A stretch of DNA of 64,000 nt. Origin: Lingula anatina (lineage: Eukaryota; Brachiopoda; Lingulata; Lingulida; Lingulidae). The translations under genes and the position numbers were made by a program. Below, piece after piece: positions 49,827 to 61,475 of the stretch. The stretch spans positions 83,922 through 147,921 of the forward strand of contig NW_019773659.1 in NCBI RefSeq assembly GCF_001039355.2, in the 5' to 3' direction. The notes beneath the pieces were generated by a model. It had not been told where the DNA came from. It saw nothing but the letters and a program-made list of their open reading frames with translations, and ran no database searches. Numbering within the stretch: position 1 is the first letter of the stretch; every line of letters starts with the position of its first letter.

Positions 49827-52078
49827 ACTTGCCCATGGATTTTGAAATGCAAATGAAACCACACGAACAAGGCTGACTACGTCATAATTTACATAGCCCT
49901 CTAATTTTCATGGTCCTACTTTCATAATATTTACTATTACAGCTTTTTGCTGATCTTACAATGCTCGGCTAAAATTTTTACTCACTTTTGGCATGTGCCT
50001 GGCGTCAAGCTTCCACAGTTGAACATGGTTGCCAAATTCAGCCCCAAACAGACCAAATCATCCCAGAAGTTGACAAGAATGAAAACCAACACTGGGAGAA
50101 CTGAAATATTGGAAAGCACACAATTTATACTGAAATATTATACTCATTTGTCATGATTGGACTTTTTGGAAAAATGTGTTCCATCCGTCACAGTTGAGCA
50201 TTTTATCGCAAATTTTACATTATATGTTCAATGAAATCATTTTACATGTAAGTATGTAAATTTGAAGATTAATGAAGTTTGTTTTATGAATCAAATCTAG
50301 GTCCAATGATGGATCCCAGTGTTAATTGAAGGTATTTAACTTTCCAAAAGCTCCTGAACTAAAGAAAGTAATAATTAAAAAATTCTGTTTAAAAAGGATT
50401 TACCTCTTTTTTGCCTGTGAAGAATTTTCGTATCAGAACGAAGGACAACTGCTGTGTCCGATTTTTCCAAGCGTTCGTCGGCAGATTCTGCCTCTGCAAA
50501 TAATTAACCATTATTATTGTAACCAATAATTATTTAATGTTCCATTTTATGCAATCAGAAAATAGCAATAACAACGAATTATCAGACATTACAAAGAAAA
50601 TCACAAAGGTACGAAACAAGATGAGACAGATTTCAATGTGTTAAATCTATTGAGCACTCGGAGAGCGTAGACCTCCGCCAAGGAATTAGGCAAAACTGTT
50701 TAACATATAAAGAGACCCGGATGCAGTTGAAATTATGATCGGAATAATGGGTTAACTCGAAAATTTCATCATCTCGAAGAGCATTTTGGGATATCGTAAC
50801 CACTAGCAAACAGACAAACCAACGCTAAAGAAACCATCCTTTTTGGTAGGGGAATGAAATAAAAACTGATTTAATGTTAAACGGCAATGACCTTACCCCT
50901 CTTGTCCTCAGAATGCACTGCCTTTTTCTCTATAGTTTTTCTCTCCAGCTGATTAGCATGGGAAATAACTGTAAAGAACAACGCAATATTTAATTCAATA
51001 ATATATTCTACAATTTTTAATTAAAAAAAGGAACAGCGAACATTCTCTCTACCTCGGACATCTATTTGTAGGAAAAACCCATAGTTCACATTCTGTATAC
51101 AAAATGAAACACATCACCATAATTTGTTGTTTGGTCATAGCACACTTTATAAGAACTGCAAAAAATGCAACATAAACAAAACAAGCGATTTAATCTGGGC
51201 CCCGTAACTCGAAAGCATCGCGCGTTGCGACCGAACGCAAGCGTCTCGATTCCATATCTCGCCCATACTCGCCCCATGCAATACACTGTAGCCTCTATGT
51301 GATATTGCTATTCGCGATACGCGATGCTTTCCAGTTACGGAGCCCTGTCAAACTAATTACAATCAGAGAGAGATTTAGCGGAGTTGGATCGATCTACGTA
51401 GAATGATAGTTTCAGTGGGAATGAGCCAAAACAATAAAAAGGTAATTTTCTGCAAAATCGCTAAACCGTAATTGCCTGGACATGTACACTTACAGTTACG
51501 AAAAAAGGGGGCGTTTCTGCAAATGTAGGCTTGCGAAAATTCTTTGGTCAATATATTTAAGAGTCTGGAAGGTAGAATCATTTTGTCAGTCTCTACGGAA
51601 AATTACTGACTCGCGACCTGTTACCTTCTGTGCTCGTTGACATGGCAGGTAGTTTGCGTGTACGTACCGGAAAACTACTTCATAAAAAGACAACTTAAAC
51701 ACTAGTTACTGCATAAAATGCCTAGAGGACATGAAAACAAAAATGAAAATACTTCAACAGACGTGTAGAAGTGTAAGCTCAGTTGAAAGAGAAATGATGT
51801 GATCCTTTCTCCTGTAAAAGGCAGGGGTTTTGATTTATGAGAGCGCATGAACGCCATGTTTCGGTTTATCATCGCTGACCACTTTATGTTCACACCCAGT
51901 TCTACATATCAAGATTTACGATATAAATGTAATGTTTAAAACATGTAAATGTGTATCACTAGTCACGTGTGTAATGCTTAAACTCGTTTTTATTACCTGG
52001 GTAGAACTGCTGCGATGTTAAGCAGACGATCATCAACAGCCACCATCTTTTCTTGGGCTTATCGCCGAAGAGCGCCAT
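46676..52078 (-). CDS. Uncharacterised secretory-pathway protein, coiled coil, furin-like site (paralogue 1)
   Basis: Not recognised. Seven exons, 51997-52078, 50897-50968, 50404-50493, 49986-50100, 48721-49721, 48230-48441 and 46676-47785, join in phase to about 893 residues. A signal peptide (RWWLLMIVCLTSQQFYPG) is followed by a polar propeptide ending H-R-Q-K-R-G, a proprotein-convertase site. Next comes a hydrophobic stretch with NFWDDLVC and CGSLTPGTC, then a charged coiled coil in exon 5 with N-glycosylation sites, and a hydrophobic segment (AIPLLAMHTGLITTSA). A probable beta region follows (QNYQVVELFG, KFWKFMMPSG). Exon 7 opens with a second hydrophobic segment (about 25 residues), then more coiled coil, Cys pairs, a Thr/Pro-rich stretch and a basic tail. 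The layout recalls membrane-inserting proteins such as helical pore-formers or fusogens, but that is inference from shape only. Confidence 0.75.
47783..48070. repeat. Near-identical ~143 bp copies around a single N
   Basis: The sequence from aatctgcaaatgaaagcg to tttttcacacc occurs at 47783-47925 and again at 47927-48070, with an N between. Only a few bases differ. It includes the acceptor of the last exon of paralogue 1, so a second, decoy acceptor appears in the intron. Best read as an assembly join. Confidence 0.82.
49767..49825. repeat. Compound (GT)n(GA)n microsatellite in paralogue 1 intron 4
   Basis: GT run of about 28 bases, then GA run of about 30 bases, within the short intron between exons 4 and 5. 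Confidence 0.95.
51197..51345. mobile_element. MITE-like element with ~26-bp inverted ends
   Basis: Left end gggccccgtaactcgaaagc and right end gctttccagttacggagccc are inverted copies with two mismatches, continuing into catcgcg/cgcgatg. It is 149 bp, non-coding, rich in CG dinucleotides, and lies in intron 1 of paralogue 1. A clear target duplication was not seen. Confidence 0.65.
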
Positions 52079-52124
52079 TTTCGTGGAGTCCTGCGAATCT
52101 GAAATGATGTAAATAAAAAAGTTA

Positions 52125-52150
52125 ATTAATTAATTAATTAATTAATTAAT
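52125..52150. repeat. (TTAA)n short tandem repeat
   Basis: About six TTAA units just upstream of the paralogue 1 start. Confidence 0.9.
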
Positions 52151-53484
52151 AGACACATCGAAATTATTAAGCAAAATAGTAAAAAAATGCAGCAGAACTT
52201 ACTTAGAATTACTTGAAAATTTAAACATTTCTTTTCGAACTCACTCCATGAAATTACTGAATATCGTACAAAAGATATGAAAAGATTATCTTCCGATTAT
52301 AAACTTGTAATCCTTTCTGTAAGATGGATATAAGCGATATAACATGTACGTTATTTTAATCAAATCGCAGCAAAATTTTAATCCATCCATATACAATAAA
52401 TCTGTTAAATAGAAATAGTGATTGGCATACCCCACGTTTTCTAGATACCCACTCGTTTCTTCGTCCTCGCCCTCCCGTTACACTTTGCTGTCTGTTGTTT
52501 TTCCTGGTCGTAGGTCCGGCTAGTTGCCTCCCTGCGCTGTATTTAAAGAGAGACATTTAGAGAAGAAATAATGTCTTATTTTAAGAAACGGAAGTCACGC
52601 TGACGGGTATGTGGGCGAGGGAGGTCCCGCTCACACGATGCTCTAAACGGTCAGCCCCTGCACCGCATTTAGTACAATGTACGTGTGGCTCCTGAAACAG
52701 TCTTACTATTGTTGTAAATAAGATAAATAAAAATTGGTCAAATAACAGCCATTTCGGTTAGGTCAAAGATTGATTTAAACATGGCCACCTGCTGTGGACA
52801 CGTCATGGCGCATGTATTTTTCAACACACATGGTCGTAACTGCTACGGAGCAGGACCGATGCAAGTGAATGGTCTTTGGTGGAAGATAATGACCACTCCG
52901 ACGTATTACACAGTGCCTGGTATTATAGGGGGTGGCAGTACCTTTATTACGAAAAGGAAGATTTTCTTTTAACCAACTGATCTATTATCCTTAAAAGCAA
53001 ACCTGGGTGCCTCTATGTGTTATATAATGTAAATTATGGACATACTTTCAGACTTTCAACTTCTTGCAAATAGTTTTTGAAAACTATCTGCTCATATTTT
53101 GTTACTTAAAAGACAATATATGTGATTAAACAGAAAACAGTATAAATAATTAGAACAGTATTTTTTCTCATTCTTGATAATCGATATACATTGTACAAAC
53201 TGAAATCTAGTGATTATACTCACATATTTGAACACTCCATCAGGGCCTTTATTTCTTAGCATATATGTCGCCTATTATTAACACTCCTTGCCCGGCACCC
53301 TGTTTGTTTCACAGCTATTAGTCTGACGTCACGAATGTTAGAACTGGTGTATAGGCAAAGTCTTTTTTTAAATAAGTTTTAGACGTTATGGCCATAAATA
53401 ATACTGGATGTAAATATCAGAAAGTATTTGTTTTACTGGGTAAGTGTTAGGAATGTTTTCAATTGTGTCAATGCAGTATATAAC

Positions 53485-53507
53485 AAACAAACAAACAAAC
53501 AAACAAA

Positions 53508-53541
<34 letters not shown>
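53485..53541. repeat. (AAAC)n(AAAT)n microsatellite
   Basis: aaac units followed by aaat units, about 57 bases. Confidence 0.95.
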
Positions 53542-53542
<1 letters not shown>

Positions 53543-56059
53543 ATGCAATATTACAGGTATTTCTTGATCTTGGGGGATTCTACTGACCAATCATGATGAC
53601 CAGTATCGTATACAGGAAGGGCCATAGTGAATCGCGCCATACTCAGGGTGCTACGGGATGTATAAGCTCCTGTTTACATCCAGAAAAATGCGGAGATGGC
53701 CCTCACAGGTATACAAATTATACAGTTGTATATGTGTCACACGCCTTGTTACTATTTATGTAATGTGGTGAAGGCTACGTTGACCATAAATACTACGATT
53801 TCTAAGGGTTCGTGTACCTTTTGTTGGCGTCACTCACCCGCGCTATAGAAAAAAAGAAAAATTGACTACGGATACACGCACTGCGTGTTGTTCAAATTTA
53901 CAACCTGTAATTTATGCGAAACCTACACTCAATGACGTGAATGCTATAAATACCACTAACTATCCGCCAGGCGAGGAGTCACCAGGATTCCAGATTTTGT
54001 CCGTTATATGGAAAGCCTCTGTTAGGCTGACATTGTTCAAGGAATTTAATTTACTTGAATATTTACGATTTATTTCATTTTGAATGTACATTCCACAGTT
54101 AATAATATCGTGTTTTAATATACATGTACATATTTATAAATGTGTGTTGAATTTAAAAAGTATCGAAAGTTCTCATGTGAGTAATTTTGCAGTTTGTGAT
54201 AAGACTAATTTTTCTATCATCCACCAAACTGATGAAACTTTTTAAACATGAAAAAAGTACCTAGTTATTCCAGACACCCAGTAAAGCAGTTTGATAGCGG
54301 CCACTGTATATTTAAAATTCTGTCATACACTGTAAGACAGTAGGTTTGCAAACAGCTTAGACAAGGCGACTAGCGACAACAAGACTTCTCAAGAAATAAA
54401 TCGGATTTGACCATGTGCTTAGGAGAGGACAAGTGATATTACACTGCTGCTGTGCTGAGAACTTATTTCCAAGCTCGCAAAATGTGTTCACACACGAGGA
54501 CCACGCCCTACATTTCCGCTACTAAAAGGGATAAGCAACCTCAATCTTGAATCTTTAATACAAAACGCTTTGTTTTAGAAATATTTAGTAAATGCAGTTG
54601 CCTCAAAATTCCACCTTCTTAATTCATCTTTTTTTTTCATTTTATGATATTTTCCAGATATTGCTTTGTTTAAAATTTGTAACCTTTCAAAATTATTGAA
54701 ATATGTTATCTCAATTTCTTTCCAAGCAGAAGCAATAGGGTCACTAAAAGTTGGTTTGCAGCAATCGAGACGAATAGCATTGCTTGCTATGAAAGGAAAA
54801 AGTAAAAAAAAAAAATATCTAAAAACCCACCGTGTGGTCTTCAGTGCACCTGACCCAAATGGACTCCTCGGGCGTGGTTCTGGTTATTTATACTATATTT
54901 CTGCCACAAGGGCGGCGTTGCAGTCGGTAGCAGTCGATACACATGGCTGCTAGCTGTCATGTCATTACTGGTCAATTTCAAGATATGAACATAGTTCAGA
55001 ATTTTGACATACTTATTCAAGCATCACAAAAACTTAATGCTCGTGCAGATCGATCTTCGAAGACGGGTATAATTTTATTGGTATACAATAAAATCACTAT
55101 TTATATCCTTTTTTTAGTTTTGCTTTAAATTTGATTTTGGTCTGCCCTTCAGATTTAAATTGGTTTCCATTTTACTTTTAATCTTTAAATGTCCGCACCA
55201 CGCACCTGGTAGTGTTAGACTGAATCCGGAAAAGTACCAGAAACTGGAAGTGAATCGATAAATGCTTTCCCTATCTATATGAATATATATTCTTCAATGT
55301 TAACGGGGATAGGCAGATAAATATAAGATAAAACACTTCCCGAGAATACAGGTAGCACTCATCAACCCGCACCCCTCCATGATATGGCTGGTTTTAACGG
55401 AAACTTAATGTTAGCTTACGCCCATTTTAGTAATGGTTACTAATCTGGTTATGAAAACATAAATGAAATGCAGCATATAGTGCCTTAATCTCCTTTAGCT
55501 GCTTTAACCAAGAAGATACATTACATATTTTTCATAAATTGTCATATATTGCATGACTTAGATCATTATGGTCCAGCAAAGTGGAGTGCGTAGGTCAGTG
55601 ACCTGACCGGAGTTTTTGACGTCACATGTATGAATAAAGAACTACCGGTGCGTTGACTTTTGGACGAGAATCCGTCCCAGGTTGACTACAGATAAATAGG
55701 ACCTACAATTACACTTTTGATTCCCTGTCTTTCCAAAGCACGGAATCATTTGGATCTACACAATAGCTCGATCCTTCTTTATTTATTTATTTTGTTTTGT
55801 TTTGTTTTGTTGCTTTTATAAACAGAAACAGAACGTTGCCTTGTTTCGAGGAAAATCAAAATTGGCGGGAACATCCCCAATAGGATAACTTAAAATTTAC
55901 CGTGCTGTACAGTTTGAGGCCATAACTTGCTTGTACTGTAACTTTTCTATTCCAACTGCTCCCATGAATGTGTTTTCGAAAAAAATCAGGTGTTAACATG
56001 TTACGAAACTTTGAAAATTCAGATTGAAATGAGCACTCCTCGATATGGCGTCCGTCGTG

Positions 56060-56290
56060 TACACTCCACACTTTCCCCCTGAAACTTCAAATCCCGCAAA
56101 ATCTCGCGTTCCCACGGATAATTTAGCGGAAGTCACGTGACCGTGGAAAAGCCTCTAATAAATAACCAGCATATAGTCTTGACGTCAGTAATATGCTTGC
56201 CAAAATAAGCCGCAAAATATGACGTCGTCACTGGTCTTGCTGCTGTGCTTGCGACTCCTCATCTGTGGTCAAGATGGCGGCAGTCCGGAC
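56060..56290. promoter_or_regulatory. Promoter-like patch (E-box, CRE-like, AAGATGGCGGC)
   Basis: Within 230 bases: gtcacgtgac (E-box palindrome, about 56133), ttgacgtcag (CRE-like, about 56179), tatgacgtcgtcac, and aagatggcggc (about 56272), the form taken by YY1 sites at many animal transcription starts. CpG is denser than in the surroundings. The ATG in the last motif opens only a 12-codon frame, so no gene is called. Confidence 0.35.
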
Positions 56291-56604
56291 ACGGATGACC
56301 CCTCTGGGATAAAGGGATTACAACATGACCATCAGAGATTAACTTTAAACACATACGCCATACTGTAAACAACCACAAATTGAAGTTGGAGGTTTGTATT
56401 TCAGGACGCTATTCAAGGCGTGCGAAGAAAAGACATTTATGTCGACGCCACGCTAGCAATGTTATTTCAATACTGTACAAATGTAGGTGAATTTGCAAAG
56501 TTCTTGAAAACGCGAAGGTACGGAACTATTTGAAAACTAGATATATCAATACAATCTTGAGATTATATAAATTTGGTAAGACTAATTAACTCAACATTTA
56601 CTTC

Positions 56605-56649
<45 letters not shown>

Positions 56650-56650
56650 A
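56605..56650. repeat. (AAAT)n microsatellite
   Basis: About eleven AAAT units; another of about 40 bases lies at 57165-57205. Confidence 0.95.
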
Positions 56651-56962
56651 ACATACAGGCAACATTTAAGAGACAATTTAGCTGTGATTTCCCTACAAAA
56701 ACTGGCATTTAATGATTCAAACATTATTATTTGACAGTGGAAGGAAAGGCCTGGTAATTCTCTTGACGTTGATTTATTCACAATCTCGTTTTGCTTTCTA
56801 TCTTTTTTTTTTCTTTTTTGAAACCCTCTCTCATCACATTGACAAGGAGGTCTGGGCCCTTCAGCAATTATGTCAATTTTTTGATTGACAAAAATACAAA
56901 AGCATCTAAATATTCTGAAAGAAGAACTGTATCTTCTGAGGAATGCGATTAACTATAATTGA

Positions 56963-57090
56963 CTACCCTCTACCAGGGCGACTGATAGATTTTTACAGAT
57001 ATTCACAGATATGTCTCTAGCTAGATAGATGGTAATTTTGGACTTCAGCCCAAACTGTCTGGAATCTATCAGTCGCCCTGGTAGAGGGTA
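56963..57090. mobile_element. MITE, TACCCTCTACCAG family, complete copy
   Basis: 128 bp with perfect inverted ends of 28 bases beginning TACCCTCTACCAGGGCGAC. It is flanked on both sides by the 9-bp direct repeat ATAATTGAC (56954-56962 and 57091-57099). The perfect ends and target duplication suggest recent movement. A 9-bp duplication points to Mutator- or Merlin-like transposases. Confidence 0.92.
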
Positions 57091-57733
57091 ATAATTGACC
57101 ACGGAGAAAGACTCGAAAATATATCCACGTGACCATGCAATCATGGACATGTACATGTACAAATCTCAATAAATAAATAAATTAATAAATAAATAAATAA
57201 ATAAATGAACGAATAAATGAAAACTAAACTCAATATTTTGACTTTGATTTTTTCACAATATTTTTTTAAATTTTTTTCTACCTATATCCCATCACTTATT
57301 ACTTTGTCAAGGAGACATATATACCTGGAAGCGATAGTGTCTGCTGTGACGTATTGGCATGATTTCGTGTCTGGAAAAATACAAAAGAACGAACAAAAGG
57401 CTAAAAATAATAACTGTATCTTATCTGAAATAACTACTATATAATTTTAGAGTTGTGAAACCACGAAACCACTGACAAAATGAAAAAAATAGAAAGATTA
57501 ACAGACAATCTTGAACATGTACAACTATGGTGAAACTTCTTTGGGAACAAAAAGTTTATTTCTCAACAAACACAGACAAAAAAAAAGAAGAAATAAAACA
57601 TACAGACGATAGTTAAGAGAGTATTAAGTTTTGTTTGATTTCAACAACTAAAGATTGACATTTTCACACATTTATAAGAAGGCAAAGAGAATAGGACTAT
57701 TAAACCTTTTTTAACGTTGACTTCTGTTCAAGA

Positions 57734-57738
<5 letters not shown>

Positions 57739-57768
<30 letters not shown>

Positions 57769-57770
57769 GA

Positions 57771-57803
<33 letters not shown>

Positions 57804-57805
57804 CT
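57739..57805. repeat. (CT)n and (TA)n microsatellites
   Basis: Two CT runs split by agatc, then a short TA run. Confidence 0.95.
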
Positions 57806-60723
57806 TTGCATTTACAAAGCGGTGTGGGCCTCGCAGCAATGTCATCTATTTTGAAGCACCGTAACGCTTTTCGTGACTGGGAAAATACAAAAACACATAC
57901 AAATGGTTAGAAAAAATATCTGAAATGACTATAATTGGAAACCTGTGGGCAGTAGCCAAAAGTATGGAAAATTTTTACTGTAAAGTTAACCACATAATTG
58001 CCTTCTGTTGCAATTGCAAGGTGTTGAATAAATGCACCGAGCATGAAGAGCCCTTTTAATACACAAAGCTCCCTAAAAATATATGAAATGTTCGACCGTC
58101 TGTACAGAAATGCAATTGTAACATGAATCAATAAACTAAAATCATGATAATAGTTTTATCTGATTTCCTTTACAGTATATCATACGTAATTACCAAGACT
58201 ATAATACGTGTTAATGTCGATTTAAAATTGAATTTGAATCGTTGCATAAACGGTAAAATTAAGATCCGGTTGACAAAAACTAGCGGCCCTTCTGTTCAAA
58301 CATGATCATTTTAATTTTGTCTCTTTTTTTCATTCGATTTAACATCTATTTTATTGTTATAATTGCAACGCAAACTGAAAATGAGATAGAGTCGCTGCAA
58401 AAACAATAAGATTGGGATTAAGGGATACAGAGACAATGAGCAAATGTTTACCATGAACGGACGACCGTCAAATTTGTTTCACAATCTTCGCCGCTTCTGT
58501 TGAAACAGACGCTTTTGGGTATTTTTTTAAATGAAAATATTTTTAAAAAGATACATTGTCATGAAGTCCATGAAAAGAGATGACGGTACCAGCCAGCCTC
58601 CGTCGACACATTCGACATTCTTCGTTTTAACGCAAGGTTATCGCGCCCTGCTATTGAATTGAATGAAAAAGCCGTCAATTTAAACATCTCGCGTTCCCCA
58701 AAACCAGTTTTTTCTCTTTCGCCACAAAGTTCATCTTGAGTACAACACTTGTGGTATCAGGTCACCAAGGTGAGAGACGAGGTTTCAAATTTAATCTATG
58801 CACGAACGCGAATAGCGAAAGGCAAGCCGGAGATGCGTGATGAAAAAATAAAGGGATGGTTACGGACGGCTTATTTTAACCGCAAGTGCAGACTTGATAA
58901 TAAGGCGAGGGACTCGGTGTACGGGCCCCTGGTTCCCTTGGTTCATGTACATAAAACTTTAACAAAACAATCACCAAGCCTGAAGAGAAAGTGTATCCAA
59001 TAAACAGCTGCCATAGCTGATAAGACATTGAAGTGGATACAAAGACTAACGCAAAAATCTTCCTTAGGACAAATAAATATGTTTTGCCGTCGGTGATACC
59101 TTAAAAATAAAATGACAGCAAATTTCTGTATACTAGGGTGCGATCAGCCTTTTCGCTGACTGAAAACTCCCACGTGTCAGGAAAGGAGAGCTCTAGTAAA
59201 TAGCAATTATCTCTAAATTAGGGACAGATTTCGACCTGTTTTTTACAAGAACATTCTGCGGCAAATCAGTCACCTAAAGAAAAGTTGCGCCATGCTTATT
59301 TCGTGCCTAATTAAAGAAAAATCGTGACGTGAAATATTGTAATGAGGAGGCTGTACTATATATGATTTAGCATTACCAAAGTATGTGGAATGTACCGAAA
59401 GCAATGCATTATTGATGACATGTTAAATGGGTTTGTAGTCCAACGTGGTACACCTTTTTTAATGAGAAATCATTCAAATTAACGTTAAACGCATGCGAAG
59501 AAAAATATGATAAAATTGTACATCCGAAGTAAATTTGGGGCGGTTTCCGATCATGACCTAAACTGTACATGTATATGTAGGATGAACACATGGTGAAGTA
59601 TTTTACGAGGTGTGCCCTAAAAATAGCAGGATTGAATTTTCTATCTGGCAAATCCCTTGTTTTAATCTTGCGACAATATCTAAACCAGTTATTTATTTCA
59701 TGTGTGGTAATCTATAGGACCTACAGTCTAAAGCAGTAACTAGTGCACATGTACTCTCTACCCAGAGTGGGGACATGCACACCCACTTCGGGACATTGGT
59801 CTTAAAGAACGACTTCCAGTTTTATACATGTTCATTTAATGTTGTGCATGAATAAATAAATGAAAGAATGAAAAATAAATAAATGAAAGAATAAAAAACC
59901 ACGATGAAATGTATTCAAAAGTATAATTTTTTTCGATACATTGAGGATGACAGAAGCATTCTTTGCCATAAAAGAAAATGTTTAATCAAAGATTTTATTG
60001 GAAAAGATAATTCGGAAGTATTAGTACTGGTTTAGCTTCTTCTTTCCTTATCTATTTTCCCAATAAAAATTCAAACTGAAATCCGACATACATGTTATTT
60101 CATTCTAACATGTCTTGGAGAAATTCGTAATGGCAGTGCTTAAACCACCGAGTGCTGAGTGCTGACGTTTGTGTCTCTCAAAACAACTTTAAATAAAACG
60201 AAACGGGGCATTGAAACACAGTGGGGACAATCTGGTATGAAAAACAAGTCCCGTTACTAAAGACCACAACACACCTCGTGCGTAGGCGAGTGCCTACATC
60301 TACGTCATGCTAACCTAGATCCTGTTCAGGGGGTCATGACACAATGGACACCGAACGCAAATTTCCGGTTTTGAGCCAAAAATAGGAAATGTGGCGCGTT
60401 CAGTTAAAAACAGCCTCATTATGATTTTTTATGTGTGTTTCTGTTATGACAGGTAAAATTGATGGGTATGGCTCCCGTGTACGAGTACCCCGTTGGCTAT
60501 AAATACAACCATCGCGGTCATGTAACGGCATAACTCCGGCGGTGAGGAAGAAATAACTCTGCAGCAAGAAAAAAACTAAGAAGAGTTTAGATAGGATCAA
60601 TATCATAGAGTCAGAAAAAGGTATTATTACAGTACACTGTGTTGGCATTAATTTTTTGGTTTGTTTATTTATCCCGTTTCCTTTCTATATTTTTATTTGT
60701 TACATGTAGTGTTTGTATGTGTT

Positions 60724-60726
<3 letters not shown>

Positions 60727-60787
<61 letters not shown>

Positions 60788-60798
60788 AGAGAGAGAGG
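60727..60798. repeat. Compound (GT)n(GA)n microsatellite
   Basis: GT run of about 45 bases followed by a GA run of about 24 bases. Confidence 0.95.
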
Positions 60799-61475
60799 CG
60801 GAACAGAAAGATGGAAAGAGAGCGAAAAAAGAAAAGAATTAAAGGAAAATAACCTATAGGGAGCTTTTTACACCACCGCAACAAGAAGTTTTAACGTTAT
60901 ATATAACCCCATGTTGGCTTTTAAAAAATCGATGAAATAATTAACTCTTTAGTCCAAGTACCTCACTAGAAAATTAAAAATCCACAGTAAAATAGACCCA
61001 GTGTTCTCATATCGCTATTATTTACGGCACTATTACAAAGTCGTAACTCTCTCAGATTTCTCCACAAAATGCGATTATTTTGTGCGGTCCTCATGTATTT
61101 AAATGGCATGCGAGGTTTTTCAAAAGACTTTTAAAACTTGGACATTATGATATTTGTAGGTTACCGAAAAGAGAAAAACGAATTATTTAAAAAGATTATA
61201 CTAGGTTTTCCACGTACATGTAGCCCGTAAGAATATTGACAGGTTTTTGAGCTACTTTTTTTCTTTCACGAAGAACCACTTTGTGTGAGCTTTTCTAGAT
61301 GTATATTTGCTACGTGCACATGTATTTGTCTGTAACAGATGATCACGTGCACCTCATCAAAATATAATAAAGTGAGGTTTAAAAAATACCCCAAACTTCC
61401 TCAATATGGAGTCATGCATGAGTCAATATATTTGTATTTAAGATTTTTTAAAAAGAAGATCGCTGACGTTCATTG

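Larger units (their letters stand above)
52151..61475. other. 9 kb region between the two divergent unknown paralogues
   Basis: No supported gene on either strand. It holds many simple repeats (53485-53541, 56605-56650, 57165-57205, 57740-57805, 60727-60797), one complete MITE (56963-57090) and a GC-richer promoter-like patch (about 56060-56290). Short ORFs, for example 52781-52972 and 58749-59003, have no recognisable domain. Confidence 0.4.

Noticed and set aside
52781-52972. 63-codon plus-strand ORF with C-C-G-H and W-W-K motifs
   Set aside because: Too short, no family recognised, no splice sites that extend it convincingly.
58749-59003. 84-codon basic ORF
   Set aside because: No domain or neighbouring exon recognised; codon content is ordinary for a chance ORF.
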